DNA of 64,000 bases from RGIG5612 sp964528825. GTDB lineage: Bacteria > Bacillota > Clostridia > Lachnospirales > Lachnospiraceae. Made by a program: the position numbers and the translations under genes. Numbering within the stretch: position 1 is the first letter of the stretch; the number at the start of each line of letters is the position of its first letter. The notes under the pieces are model-generated. The model ran no database searches. It was not told the DNA's origin and was given only the letters and a program-made list of their open reading frames with translations. Below, one piece after another: positions 17,404 to 25,941 of the stretch. The DNA lies in NCBI GenBank assembly GCA_964528825.1, contig CAZGVB010000007.1:10188-74187 (forward strand). The letters are read 5' to 3'.

Positions 17404-19278
17404 CTAATTATCCTGTGTATCAGTCTGTGCGATTATATCTGAGCTTACATCCGCGGGATAGCTATCCTGATCTGCTGTAGTAACATTCATATACGGAAGG
17501 ATCTCAGACATTATCATATTAAACAATGTTGAAGAAACACCATGTTCATCCCCGTTTTCCGGCTCATCGATCACAACATAGCATACTATTTCGGGATCAT
17601 CATACGGTGCAAAGCCTATGAACGAAACCAGGTAGTTGCCTACTTCTCTTCCTGCCTTTTCTGCTGTTCCTGTCTTGCCTGAAATAACATATCCCGGGAT
17701 CTGTGCATAATCGCCTGTGCCCTCGCTTACTACCAGTCTCAGACATTCCTTTACCTCATCGGATATCTCATTCGAGATCGGTCTCGAGACCAATGTCTTT
17801 GTATTGGAGCTCAGGAGTTCACCGTCATCGCTGTATATGCCCTTTACCACATATGGTCTGTAATAATATCCCCCGTTTATAAGCGAACAGAACGCACTGC
17901 TCAGCTGAATCATGGTCAGATTAAAATTTTGACCGAAGGAGTTGGTTCCAAGGTCTATATCTATCATATTTTCAGCTGAATAAAGCAAATATTGACAGCT
18001 CATTTCATTCGGCAGATCTATGCCGGTATATTGTCCGTATCCGAATTTACTTTGATATTTACAAAAATTTTCCTTGCCAAGCAGCTCCGCCATATTCATC
18101 AATGCCACATTGCATGACTCTGCTATAGCCTGTCTCGTCGTCAGGGTGCCATGACCGGATGTATTGTGGCATTGCACGGTATCATCCGTAAATTCCTTAT
18201 ATCCCGGACAATAAAATGTATCATCCATAGATATCACATTCTCTTCAAGGCAAGCCGCAAGCGTGAACGGCTTGAAAGTGGATCCCGGCTCGTAGCTTTC
18301 GGTGATGCAGAAGTTCTTCCACATCTCTGTGCGGGCATTGGCCACATCATCATCGCTCATTTGCGACAGTTCCTCATCCGTATAATATGCCGAAAGATCA
18401 TAAGGATCATTGCAATCAAAGCTGTTGCTGTCGGCCATGGCATATATCTCACCTGTATTCGGATTTTGCAATATGACGGCAACCGTTCCCGATTCCGTAT
18501 TCTCTTTAAATTCGGCTATTTTTGATTCTACGATAGATTGCATGTTGCAGTCTATCGTAAGCATCACGGTATTGCCGTTTTGAGCCTCTTCATGTTCCGT
18601 GACAACCTCATTGCGTCCATTTACATAGGTATAGTCATATCCGTCACTTCCTGTGAGTTCATCATCGTATTCATATTCTATACCGTAAAGTCCGCCGCTT
18701 GATGCGGACGAAAAACCTATAACAGAGGATGCCAATGTACTGAAATTATAATTTCTCTGGTAACTCTCTTCCAGCCAAACACCCGCTACAGATGCATTCT
18801 CATCTCTCTCTGCAATAAATTCTTCAACATCTCTGTATGCCAGATTCTTCTTGAGTACCACATAGTGGCTCTCCGATCTGTCATTTATGGTATCTGTAAG
18901 CTCCTCTGCGGAAATATCAAAATATTTTTCTATCAGATTAACCGTCTCTGTCAGATATTTATCAGGATCTGTAAGTATAACCTTCGGATCCAATATAAGA
19001 TTGTATGACAGATTGCTGGTCGCGAGTTGAACATTATTTCTGTCAATAATATCACCGCGTTTGGCACTTACTCTCGTCGTCTCGCTTTCTGTCTGTGCAA
19101 GAGCTTTTTGAGAATATCTGTCCCCGTTCACTATCAATATATAAAACAGCTTGACACCTACCGCAGCAAATGCTGCGAATATCAAAAAAACAATGATCAA
19201 AAGCCGTTTGTTCATTATAAGATTGCCGACACGGCCTGTTTTCTTCTTATCTTGCTTTTTATCTTGCTTTTTATCCAT
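17404..19278 (-). CDS. Class B penicillin-binding protein (FtsI/PBP2B/SpoVD type transpeptidase)
   Basis: Septal transpeptidase expected to act with FtsW. The 624-aa protein has a Lys-rich cytoplasmic N-terminus, one membrane helix (about residues 27-48), a dimerisation (pedestal) domain with AKRGDIIDRNNVQLA, and the transpeptidase domain with all three active-site motifs: STFK (EPGSTFKPF), SCN (AESCNVALM) and KTGT (SGKTGTAEKAG). There are no C-terminal PASTA domains, unlike many Firmicute PBP2x/SpoVD proteins; the tail is Asp/Ser-rich. The N-terminal codons contain a short duplicated Lys-Gln-Asp-Lys run. A hairpin at 19330-19367 separates it from ftsL. Vegetative FtsI and sporulation SpoVD cannot be separated from sequence alone. 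Confidence 0.9.
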   Translation of the reverse strand: MDKKQDKKQDKKKTGRVGNLIMNKRLLIIVFLIFAAFAAVGVKLFYILIVNGDRYSQKALAQTESETTRVSAKRGDIIDRNNVQLATSNLSYNLILDPKVILTDPDKYLTETVNLIEKYFDISAEELTDTINDRSESHYVVLKKNLAYRDVEEFIAERDENASVAGVWLEESYQRNYNFSTLASSVIGFSSASSGGLYGIEYEYDDELTGSDGYDYTYVNGRNEVVTEHEEAQNGNTVMLTIDCNMQSIVESKIAEFKENTESGTVAVILQNPNTGEIYAMADSNSFDCNDPYDLSAYYTDEELSQMSDDDVANARTEMWKNFCITESYEPGSTFKPFTLAACLEENVISMDDTFYCPGYKEFTDDTVQCHNTSGHGTLTTRQAIAESCNVALMNMAELLGKENFCKYQSKFGYGQYTGIDLPNEMSCQYLLYSAENMIDIDLGTNSFGQNFNLTMIQLSSAFCSLINGGYYYRPYVVKGIYSDDGELLSSNTKTLVSRPISNEISDEVKECLRLVVSEGTGDYAQIPGYVISGKTGTAEKAGREVGNYLVSFIGFAPYDDPEIVCYVVIDEPENGDEHGVSSTLFNMIMSEILPYMNVTTADQDSYPADVSSDIIAQTDTQDN

Positions 19279-19329
19279 CGATCAATAATTTTCGTATACC
19301 GGGACATAGACTTGCATAAATTATATCAA

Positions 19330-19367
19330 GATTGGACAGCCGATACTTTCGCATTTACTGTCCAATC
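19330..19367 (-). promoter_or_regulatory. Hairpin between ftsL and the PBP gene
   Basis: Perfect 10-bp inverted repeat GATTGGACAG / CTGTCCAATC with an 18-base loop, in the 140-bp gap between ftsL and the PBP gene. T-richness after the stem is weak, so attenuation or RNA processing is more likely than full termination. Confidence 0.5.
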
Positions 19368-19418
19368 CTTATATCTGTCCTGTATGGTGATGCGGCATTG
19401 CTGTGGTCATGCATTTCC

Positions 19419-19904
19419 CTAATCGGGTATCTTTGCAAGCTGCTGTATATATTCCTTTTCCTCACCGTTGTATGTCATTACCTGTGACGTGCTGCTCTTT
19501 ACCATGCCATATTCCTCGGTCGCAGTCTTGATCACGTCATTTATATCGACCGAAGTATTGATATCATATTCCTTGGCATCATTTTGATTTGATATGGTAT
19601 TATATTCACTCTCAAGAGCACTTATCTGTGTAGACAACTCGTTATTTTTTATGGAATCGTTCAATACTGTGACGATAAGGCCCGATAAGATACACATAGA
19701 GGCCACGAGCGTAATGCTCTTTACGGCATTTCTCCTTGCTGCGGCTCTTCTTTTTGCGGCGCGTGCTTCCTTGCGTCTTTTCTCGGCAAGCTGTCTTTTT
19801 CTTTCCTGCTCAAGCTGCTTTTGATATTCCTTCTGCCTGTAATGCTCCATCGGATCTATCTTGCGTACTGTATTGCCGTCTACATATGTATATGACTCCT
19901 GCAT
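19419..19904 (-). CDS. ftsL: FtsL-like division protein
   Basis: Small bitopic protein of the FtsL/DivIC class, located between rsmH and the PBP gene where ftsL always lies. Layout: a cytoplasmic part very rich in Lys, Arg, Gln and Ala (predicted coiled coil, residues about 15-60), one membrane helix (about 63-83), then an extracytoplasmic coiled coil (LSTQISALESEYNTISNQ). ATG 19904 is chosen because it starts 10 bp after the rsmH stop; the frame also opens at a GTG at 19946 inside rsmH. The resulting 161 aa is within the range for Clostridia, where the cytoplasmic part is often long. Confidence 0.8.
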   Translation of the reverse strand: MQESYTYVDGNTVRKIDPMEHYRQKEYQKQLEQERKRQLAEKRRKEARAAKRRAAARRNAVKSITLVASMCILSGLIVTVLNDSIKNNELSTQISALESEYNTISNQNDAKEYDINTSVDINDVIKTATEEYGMVKSSTSQVMTYNGEEKEYIQQLAKIPD

Positions 19905-19914
19905 GCCGCTGTAT

Positions 19915-20847
19915 TTAATTTTTCTCGAAGATCCTGAGCTTTGCACTTTTTGACCTCTTATTTCTTTCGCATTCTTCTATGCTTGGCAATATCGGTTTTT
20001 TGGTTATCTGATGTCCTTTGGAGACCGCACCGCATATACATACGGGAAATTCCGGCGGACATGTGCACGGATGCTCGGCTGCCTTGAATGCATTCTTGAC
20101 TATTCGATCCTCCAGTGAATGAAACGTGATGATGGCAAATCTCCCACCGGGTGCCAATCTGTCTATAAGACCGCAGGCAGCATCCTCAAGAACATCCAGT
20201 TCGCTGTTTACCTCTATTCTTAATGCCTGAAATGTCTTTTTGGCCATGCCGCCCCTGCCGCGTTTTACCTTTTCCGGAATGGACATTTCGACTATTTCTG
20301 CCAATTGACCCGTAGTCTCTATCGGCTGTATGGTCCTGCTTTTTATAATATTTTTTGCTATATTATTGGCAAAATCCTCTTCACCGTATATACGCAATAT
20401 TCTTGCAAGTTCGTCCTGCGAATATGTATTCACTACATCATATGCGGTAAGATCATTCCCTCTGTTCATACGCATATCCAGCGGCGCATCCTTCGTATAA
20501 CTGAATCCGCGCTCCGGATCATCGATCTGATATGAGGAGACTCCCACATCCAGAAGTATTCCGTTCACTTTATCTATACCGAGACTGTCTAAGATCGTCG
20601 GCATGTTTACATAATTATCATTTACGAAACGGATATGATCCGCAAACGGTGCAAGCCTGTCTTTCGCTGCATTTATCGCCTGAATATCCTGATCAATGCC
20701 TATAAGCATCCCTTCGGTGAGCCTGCTTGCTATCTCATACGAATGTCCCCCGCCTCCTAATGTACCGTCTACATATATACCGCAGGGATCTATATTAAGA
20801 CCTTCTATCGTCTCTTTAAGCAGGACCGGCTCATGACTAAATTTCAA
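19915..20847 (-). CDS. rsmH: RsmH (MraW), 16S rRNA m4C1402 methyltransferase
   Basis: SAM-dependent N4-methylation of C1402 in the 30S P site. Chosen start is TTG 20847 (reads MKFSHEPVLLKETIEGL), preceded by GGGAGAG; it gives the usual 310 aa and overlaps the mraZ stop. ATG codons further upstream lie inside mraZ and would add 15 unrelated residues. Motifs: VDGTLGGGGHS (SAM loop), GIDQD, GILLDVGVSSYQIDDPERGFSY, RLAPGGRFAIITFHSLEDRIVK. The C-terminal segment near the rRNA-binding surface has the expected Cys-rich loop (CTCPPEFPVCICG) and PSIEECERNKRSKSAKLRI. Confidence 0.95.
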   Translation of the reverse strand: MKFSHEPVLLKETIEGLNIDPCGIYVDGTLGGGGHSYEIASRLTEGMLIGIDQDIQAINAAKDRLAPFADHIRFVNDNYVNMPTILDSLGIDKVNGILLDVGVSSYQIDDPERGFSYTKDAPLDMRMNRGNDLTAYDVVNTYSQDELARILRIYGEEDFANNIAKNIIKSRTIQPIETTGQLAEIVEMSIPEKVKRGRGGMAKKTFQALRIEVNSELDVLEDAACGLIDRLAPGGRFAIITFHSLEDRIVKNAFKAAEHPCTCPPEFPVCICGAVSKGHQITKKPILPSIEECERNKRSKSAKLRIFEKN

Positions 20848-21268
20848 GGCCGTACTCTCCCATCTTTTCGGCAAGCTCATCCACATCATCAAATGATGAT
20901 ATCTCTTCCCATGCCTGCTTGTTCCAGATCTCTGCCCTGTTGCCTGCGCCTATGACCACCGCCTCACTATCCAAATGAGCATAATCCCTAAGCACCTGCG
21001 GAAGCAGTATCCTTCCCATCTTGTCTGTCTCGGCCTCGCATGCGCCCGCCAGGAAGAATCTGCTGAAGCTGCGGACCTCCTTTTTCCCGATAGGCAGGTT
21101 GGCAAGCTTCTGTGAAAATGCTTCCCATTCCTTTCCCGGAAAGACCCATAGGCAGCCGTCAAGTCCCTTAGTTACGGTAAAATGCTCCCCGAGCATATCC
21201 CTGAACTTTGATGGGACTGTAATTCTGCCCTTGCTATCGATTGAATGATTGTATTCGCCTACAAACAT
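20837..21268 (-). CDS. mraZ: MraZ, transcriptional regulator of the dcw cluster
   Basis: DNA-binding protein with two AbrB-like MraZ repeats; it forms rings that bind repeated boxes in its own promoter and controls the division/wall operon. The 143-aa length is standard. Repeat 1 begins MFVGEYNHSIDSKGRITVPSKFR with the conserved DxKGR; repeat 2 has ACEAETDKMGRILLPQVLR. First gene of the cluster. Its 5' leader carries four boxes spaced by 10 bp (21420-21455) downstream of a good promoter, which is direct evidence for autoregulation. Confidence 0.97.
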   Translation of the reverse strand: MFVGEYNHSIDSKGRITVPSKFRDMLGEHFTVTKGLDGCLWVFPGKEWEAFSQKLANLPIGKKEVRSFSRFFLAGACEAETDKMGRILLPQVLRDYAHLDSEAVVIGAGNRAEIWNKQAWEEISSFDDVDELAEKMGEYGLEI

Positions 21269-21419
21269 CCTGCGAAACCTGCCCTCTGATCCAAAATATC
21301 GGCTTATCCAAGACGGTCTGTCCTTTCAACAGATATAAACCGTCCTTGCCTACCGTCTGACCAATCGTAAAGATCCGTGCCATTTATCTCGGGTCAAGTG
21401 GTGATTCCCGAAATATTTT

Positions 21420-21455
21420 CCACTTTTCTCCACAAATTGACACTTTTCACCACTT
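21420..21455 (-). promoter_or_regulatory. MraZ operator: four boxes with exact 10-bp period
   Basis: Read on the minus strand the boxes are AAGTGGT, AAGTGTC, TTGTGGA and AAGTGGA. Their GTG cores (CAC on the plus strand at 21421, 21431, 21441 and 21451) are spaced exactly 10 bp, i.e. about one helical turn, as expected for a MraZ ring binding one face of the DNA. The array lies at roughly +1 to +45 relative to the predicted transcription start. Confidence 0.85.
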
Positions 21456-21463
21456 GTGATTGC

Positions 21464-21492
21464 ATTTTAATATGTTTTATTTTGAATTGCAA
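21464..21492 (-). promoter_or_regulatory. Sigma-A-type promoter of the mraZ-dcw operon
   Basis: Minus strand: -35 TTGCAA, 17-bp spacer, -10 TAAAAT. Transcription would start about 200 bp before mraZ and run directly into the MraZ boxes. Confidence 0.75.
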
Positions 21493-21527
21493 GCATCAAT
21501 ATAAAGGAATGCCATCTTTTTTATTAA

Positions 21528-21560
21528 GAAAAAAAGACGGCTGCCGTTTGGCAGCCGCCT
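21528..21560 (-). terminator. Rho-independent terminator of clpB
   Basis: Minus strand: 8-bp perfect G/C-rich stem CGGCTGCC / GGCAGCCG with a four-base loop, then TTTTTTT. About 30 bp past the clpB stop. Confidence 0.93.
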
Positions 21561-21588
21561 TGATGCGGGAAAATATTTTCTTTTAGTG

Positions 21589-24174
21589 TTATTTAACTTT
21601 AGCGGACAATGTGCCGTTATCACCTTCATCTATTACGATCACATTGCCGGGCTCAAGGTTGCCTTCAAGAATGAGTCTCGCTGCAAGTGTAGAAACATTC
21701 TTTTGCATATATCTCTTAAGCGGACGCGCACCATATGCGGGATCGTAAGCCCCATCTGCCACGATCTGCTTTGCTCTGTCTGTAAGCACAAGTGATAATT
21801 CATTTTCCGCAAGCTGTTTGTTAATCTGCGCAAGCTGCAGATCTATGATGGCGGATATGTTATCCTTTGTGAGCGGCTTGAACATGATAATCTCGTCAAG
21901 CCTGTTCAAAAATTCCGGCCTGAAGCAGCCCTTCAGCTGGCTCATTACCGCATCCGCCGCCTTCTCGCTGATCTCACCATCCTCCTCTATACCGTCAAGA
22001 AGATATTGTGATCCGATATTAGACGTCATGATAAGTATCGTATTCTTAAAATCTACCGTACGTCCCTGCGAATCCGTGATACGACCGTCGTCCAGCACCT
22101 GCAGCAGCAGATTGAAGACATCCGGATGAGCCTTCTCGACCTCGTCGAAGAGAACAACGGAATAAGGCTTGCGTCTTACGGCCTCGGTAAGCTGTCCGCC
22201 CTCGTCATAGCCGACATATCCGGGAGGTGCTCCGATAAGCCTTGAGACACTGTATTTCTCCATATATTCACTCATATCAATACGGACAATATTGTTCGCG
22301 TCATCAAAGAGCGCACCCGCAAGTGCCTTTGCAAGCTCCGTTTTACCTACACCTGTAGGCCCCAGAAACATAAATGAGCCTATAGGTCTTCCTGCCTCAT
22401 TTATACCTGCCTTATTTCTCCAAATAGCATCAACGACCTTTTCAACCGCATCGTCCTGTCCGACCACGCGCTTATGCAATATATCGCCGAGCCCCAATAT
22501 TTTGCTTCTTTCAGACTCATTAAGTTTGGTAAGCGGGATGCCCGTCCATTTTGATATAACCTTGCAGATTTCCTCGTCGGTAACAGTTTGGTGTACCAAT
22601 GAAAAATCCTTTTTGCCTACCTTGCTCTCTTCCTCGGCAAGCTCCTTTTTCAATTTCGGCAGCTCCCCGTATTTGAGTTCTGCCATTTTTTCAAGGTCAT
22701 AATCTCTTTCGGCCTTTTGTATCTCTCCGTTTAATTCCTCGATCCTTTCACGAAGAACTGACAGCTTGTCCACAGAGGCCTTTTCGTTCTCCCATTGAAC
22801 CTTCTTGTTGTTATATTCATCACGCAGATCTGCAAGCTCTCTTCGCAGCTCCTCGAGACGTTCCTTGCTTAAGTTGTCTGTCTCCTTCTTAAGTGCCGCC
22901 TCTTCTATCTCAAGCTGCATCACCTTACGGCGCAGCTCGTCGACCTCGGTAGGCATAGAGTCCAGCTCGGTCTTTATCATGGCGCAGGCCTCATCTACCA
23001 GATCTATGGCTTTGTCCGGAAGAAATCTGTCGGTAACATATCTGTCTGACATGACCGCAGCATTCACAAGGGCAGAATCTGTTATCTTAACGCCATGGAA
23101 TACTTCATATCTTTCTTTTATGCCTCTTAGGATAGATATCGTATCTTCAACCGTAGGTTCATTTACCATAACAGGCTGGAACCTTCTTTCGAGCGCCTTA
23201 TCCTTTTCGATATATTTTCTGTATTCATCAAGCGTGGTCGCACCGATGCAGTGGAGCTCTCCTCTTGCCAGCATAGGCTTGAGCATATTGCCGGCATCCA
23301 TAGAGCCCTCAGATGCTCCGGCTCCGACGATAGTATGCAGTTCATCTATAAAGAGCAATATCCTTCCATCACTGTTCTTGACCTCCTGCAATACGGCCTT
23401 GAGTCTTTCCTCAAACTCTCCTCTGTATTTTGCTCCTGCTACAAGAGATCCCATATCCAGGCTGAATATGCTCTTATCCTTCAGACCCTCAGGCACATCA
23501 CCTTTTACAATTCTTTGAGCCAATCCCTCTACTACGGCCGTTTTTCCGACACCGGGTTCGCCTATAAGCACCGGATTGTTTTTGCTCTTTCTCGAAAGGA
23601 TCATAATCACATTTCTTATCTCGCTGTCACGGCCTATGACAGGATCGAGCTTTTGAGCCTTGGCAGCCTCCACCAGATCGGTTCCGTATTTTTCAAGAGC
23701 CTCATATGTGCCCTCGGGATTGTCAGATGTTATCTTTTGATTTCCTCTGACAGTAGAGAGTGCCCTGAGGAACCCCTCTCTGTTGATACCGTATGTCCTG
23801 AAGAAATTCTTTATCTCTTTGCTTCCCTTAGAGAGCATGGCAAGGAAAAGATGTTCGACGGAAACATATTCGTCGCCCATTGCCTTAGCCTCATCCTCAC
23901 CACTCAGAAGAACATCATTGAAAGCCTGACTTATCTGCTGCTGACCGCCCTGTACCTTCGGTTTTTTCTCAATACTATCCAGTACAGCTGCTGAAAAATC
24001 GTCTGCCTCTATGCCCATCTTTTCCACAAGCTTTGCAATAAGACTGTCCTCTTGTGTCAGCAAGGCATACAGAAAATGCTCGCAGTCAATCGATGGATTG
24101 CCATATTCACCTGCTATCTTTTGACATGCATTTATCGCCTCTATTGATTTTTGGGTAAACTTTTGTATATTCAT
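21589..24174 (-). CDS. clpB: ClpB, disaggregase AAA+ chaperone
   Basis: Hexameric ATPase that extracts polypeptides from aggregates with DnaK. The 861-aa protein shows the double Clp_N repeat (residues 1-145), NBD1 with Walker A GEPGVGKTAVVEG (about 207) and Walker B LFIDELHTIVGAG, the long coiled-coil middle domain (about 410-525) that marks ClpB rather than ClpC/ClpA, and NBD2 with GPTGVGKTELAKAL (about 605) and VVLFDEVEKAHPD. No IGF/L-type ClpP-binding loop is evident. It is monocistronic with its own promoter and terminator. No CIRCE or CtsR repeat is visible upstream, so the heat-shock control seen for groESL is not obvious here. Confidence 0.96.
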   Translation of the reverse strand: MNIQKFTQKSIEAINACQKIAGEYGNPSIDCEHFLYALLTQEDSLIAKLVEKMGIEADDFSAAVLDSIEKKPKVQGGQQQISQAFNDVLLSGEDEAKAMGDEYVSVEHLFLAMLSKGSKEIKNFFRTYGINREGFLRALSTVRGNQKITSDNPEGTYEALEKYGTDLVEAAKAQKLDPVIGRDSEIRNVIMILSRKSKNNPVLIGEPGVGKTAVVEGLAQRIVKGDVPEGLKDKSIFSLDMGSLVAGAKYRGEFEERLKAVLQEVKNSDGRILLFIDELHTIVGAGASEGSMDAGNMLKPMLARGELHCIGATTLDEYRKYIEKDKALERRFQPVMVNEPTVEDTISILRGIKERYEVFHGVKITDSALVNAAVMSDRYVTDRFLPDKAIDLVDEACAMIKTELDSMPTEVDELRRKVMQLEIEEAALKKETDNLSKERLEELRRELADLRDEYNNKKVQWENEKASVDKLSVLRERIEELNGEIQKAERDYDLEKMAELKYGELPKLKKELAEEESKVGKKDFSLVHQTVTDEEICKVISKWTGIPLTKLNESERSKILGLGDILHKRVVGQDDAVEKVVDAIWRNKAGINEAGRPIGSFMFLGPTGVGKTELAKALAGALFDDANNIVRIDMSEYMEKYSVSRLIGAPPGYVGYDEGGQLTEAVRRKPYSVVLFDEVEKAHPDVFNLLLQVLDDGRITDSQGRTVDFKNTILIMTSNIGSQYLLDGIEEDGEISEKAADAVMSQLKGCFRPEFLNRLDEIIMFKPLTKDNISAIIDLQLAQINKQLAENELSLVLTDRAKQIVADGAYDPAYGARPLKRYMQKNVSTLAARLILEGNLEPGNVIVIDEGDNGTLSAKVK

Positions 24175-24248
24175 TAAAGATCACCTCTTCTTTGCTTTTT
24201 TATGCACGTGACACGGCCGTTATCTCAGCCTTCGTCTGTGCTATTTGT

Positions 24249-24277
24249 AATATAACACATATCAGCAACGCATGCAA
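24249..24277 (-). promoter_or_regulatory. Putative sigma-A promoter of clpB
   Basis: Minus strand: TTGCAT, 17-bp spacer, TATATT, about 75 bp before the clpB start, which itself has a GAGGTG ribosome-binding site. Confidence 0.65.
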
Positions 24278-24301
24278 CATATTTTTATAAATTATATGCA
24301 G

Positions 24302-24422
24302 ATCACTGCCGGGTAATCGCATGCAGTTCCTCGTACAGTCGTGCTTTGCTACTGCAAAGTGTGATGATATGCTGCAAAAACGATAGCGAGGCTTTCGTAG
24401 GGACGAGCACACTGGCAGTGAC
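24302..24422 (+). repeat. Dispersed intergenic repeat, divergent copy 2 with inverted ends
   Basis: Starts ATCACTGCCGGGTAATCGC, matching the left end of the family, then diverges but keeps GATATGCTGCAAAAA found in the 39481 copy. It ends GGCAGTGAC; TCACTGCC at 24303-24310 and GGCAGTGA at 24414-24421 are perfect 8-bp inverted repeats. Confidence 0.6.
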
Positions 24423-24449
24423 CGTGATATCTCAAAAAACAATTTTAGA

Positions 24450-24478
24450 TTGTAACTGACCTGCAAATAGTTTAAACT
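24450..24478 (+). promoter_or_regulatory. Possible promoter of aspartokinase
   Basis: TTGTAA, 17-bp spacer, TAAACT on the plus strand, about 40 bp before the start codon. A single weak match to consensus. Confidence 0.35.
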
Positions 24479-24518
24479 TAAATGAAATTCGCATTTTGCG
24501 ATCTGGAAGGGAATATTT

Positions 24519-25847
24519 ATGAAAAAGGTAGTTAAATTCGGCGGGAGTTCTCTTGCCAATGCGCAGCAATTTGCAAAGGTCAAATCTATCATAGAAGCCG
24601 ACAAGAGCCGTATATATGTCGTACCGTCTGCTCCGGGGAAGCGTTTTTCGGATGACACAAAGGTTACCGATCTGCTCCTTGAGGCTTATGAAAGAGCAGC
24701 CTGCGGTCAGGATTTTGAAGATATCCTTCACAAAATAAAAGACAGATATCTGGAGATCATTAACGACCTTGGACTGGATGGCCTTGCGCTTGATGAGGAC
24801 ATGGACCTGATATCCGAACACCTTGCGCACGAGCCTCAAAAGGACTATATTGCATCAAGAGGTGAATATCTAAACGGCAAGGTCCTCGCAAGATATCTCG
24901 GTTATTCTTTTATAGATCCAGTGGATGTCATCTTCTTTAACGAGGATGGAAGTCTCGACGATATAAAGACCGAAAAAACACTTTCCAATGCTCTGTCGCA
25001 ATTTGACCATGCCGTAATACCTGGTTTTTACGGTCAGGGTGCGGACGGAAATGTAATGACCTTTTCAAGAGGCGGCTCCGATGTGACAGGATCTATCGTT
25101 GCACGTGCCGCACAAGCTGATGTCTACGAAAATTGGACAGATGTATCCGGCTGTCTGACTGCCGATCCGCATATAGTAGAAGGCGCTGAGCCGATAAAAT
25201 ATATAACATACCGTGAGCTTAGAGAGCTTTCTTATATGGGAGCCTCCGTCATGCACGAAAATGCCATATTCCCTGTACGCAAGATCGGCATACCCATCAA
25301 TATAAAAAATACCAATGCACCTGAAGATGACGGCACATGGATCGTGGAGAGCACTGGTCAAAAGCCGCCTCATATCATCACGGGCATAGCGGGCAAAAAG
25401 GGGTTTTGTGCTGTTATCATAACAAAGGCTATGATGAATGCCGAGGTTGGATTCGGACGCAAGGTCCTGCAGGCCTTTGAAGAGAACGGTATCTCTTTTG
25501 AACATATGCCGTCAGGAATAGATACAATGACTATTGTCGTCCACGAGGATGAATTTCTTCATAAAGAGCAAGCAGTAGTATCCATGATTCACCGTCTATG
25601 CCAACCGGATACAGTGGACATTGATTCCAATCTCGCGCTTATAGCTGTAGTCGGACGCGGCATGAGATCGGCAAGCGGTACCGCCGGCAGACTTTTCTCA
25701 GCATTAGCCGATAAAAAGATCAATATACGTATGATCGACCAGGGCTCATCTGAGCTGAATATCATCGTCGGTGTGGAAGAAAAAGATTTTGAGAATGCTA
25801 TAAATGCGATCTACAACAGCTTTATACGTTCCGGAAAAAATCAATAA
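24519..25847 (+). CDS. lysC: Aspartate kinase
   Basis: First step of the aspartate pathway to lysine, threonine, methionine and diaminopimelate. The 442-aa protein begins with the kinase signature VVKFGGSSLANAQQF, followed by a catalytic domain with SRGEYLNGK, PGFYGQ, TFSRGGSDVTGSIVA and the cap of the substrate site YITYRELRELSYMGASVMHENAIFPV. Two ACT domains follow (about residues 295-440: ITGIAGKKGFCAV and IAVVGRGMRSASGTAGRLFSAL), so feedback control by an amino-acid end product is likely; which one cannot be told. The ribosome-binding site is GGAAGGG. Together with the degV gene it forms a short plus-strand island between minus-strand genes. Confidence 0.93.
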   Translation: MKKVVKFGGSSLANAQQFAKVKSIIEADKSRIYVVPSAPGKRFSDDTKVTDLLLEAYERAACGQDFEDILHKIKDRYLEIINDLGLDGLALDEDMDLISEHLAHEPQKDYIASRGEYLNGKVLARYLGYSFIDPVDVIFFNEDGSLDDIKTEKTLSNALSQFDHAVIPGFYGQGADGNVMTFSRGGSDVTGSIVARAAQADVYENWTDVSGCLTADPHIVEGAEPIKYITYRELRELSYMGASVMHENAIFPVRKIGIPINIKNTNAPEDDGTWIVESTGQKPPHIITGIAGKKGFCAVIITKAMMNAEVGFGRKVLQAFEENGISFEHMPSGIDTMTIVVHEDEFLHKEQAVVSMIHRLCQPDTVDIDSNLALIAVVGRGMRSASGTAGRLFSALADKKINIRMIDQGSSELNIIVGVEEKDFENAINAIYNSFIRSGKNQ

Positions 25848-25941
25848 TCATTTCTTCTGTGCCGAGGGGCCGGGAACGTGAAAAGCCATAGATCTAAAAA
25901 TATGATCTGTGACCACTTTTCCCGAAGAACGGAGTTTTTTA

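Larger units (their letters stand above)
24175..24518. other. Divergent intergenic region between clpB and aspartokinase
   Basis: The 344-bp gap contains the clpB promoter, a divergent copy of the dispersed repeat and a possible promoter for aspartokinase. No lysine riboswitch, T-box, CIRCE or CtsR site is recognisable. Confidence 0.65.

Noticed and set aside
24302..24518. Lysine riboswitch or T-box ahead of aspartokinase
   Set aside because: None of the conserved aptamer segments or a T-box sequence is present; the region is mostly the dispersed repeat and a plain promoter.
24200..24658. 152-codon minus-strand frame spanning the clpB upstream region and the start of aspartokinase
   Set aside because: It is antisense to clear coding sequence of aspartokinase, has no ribosome-binding site and no protein character.
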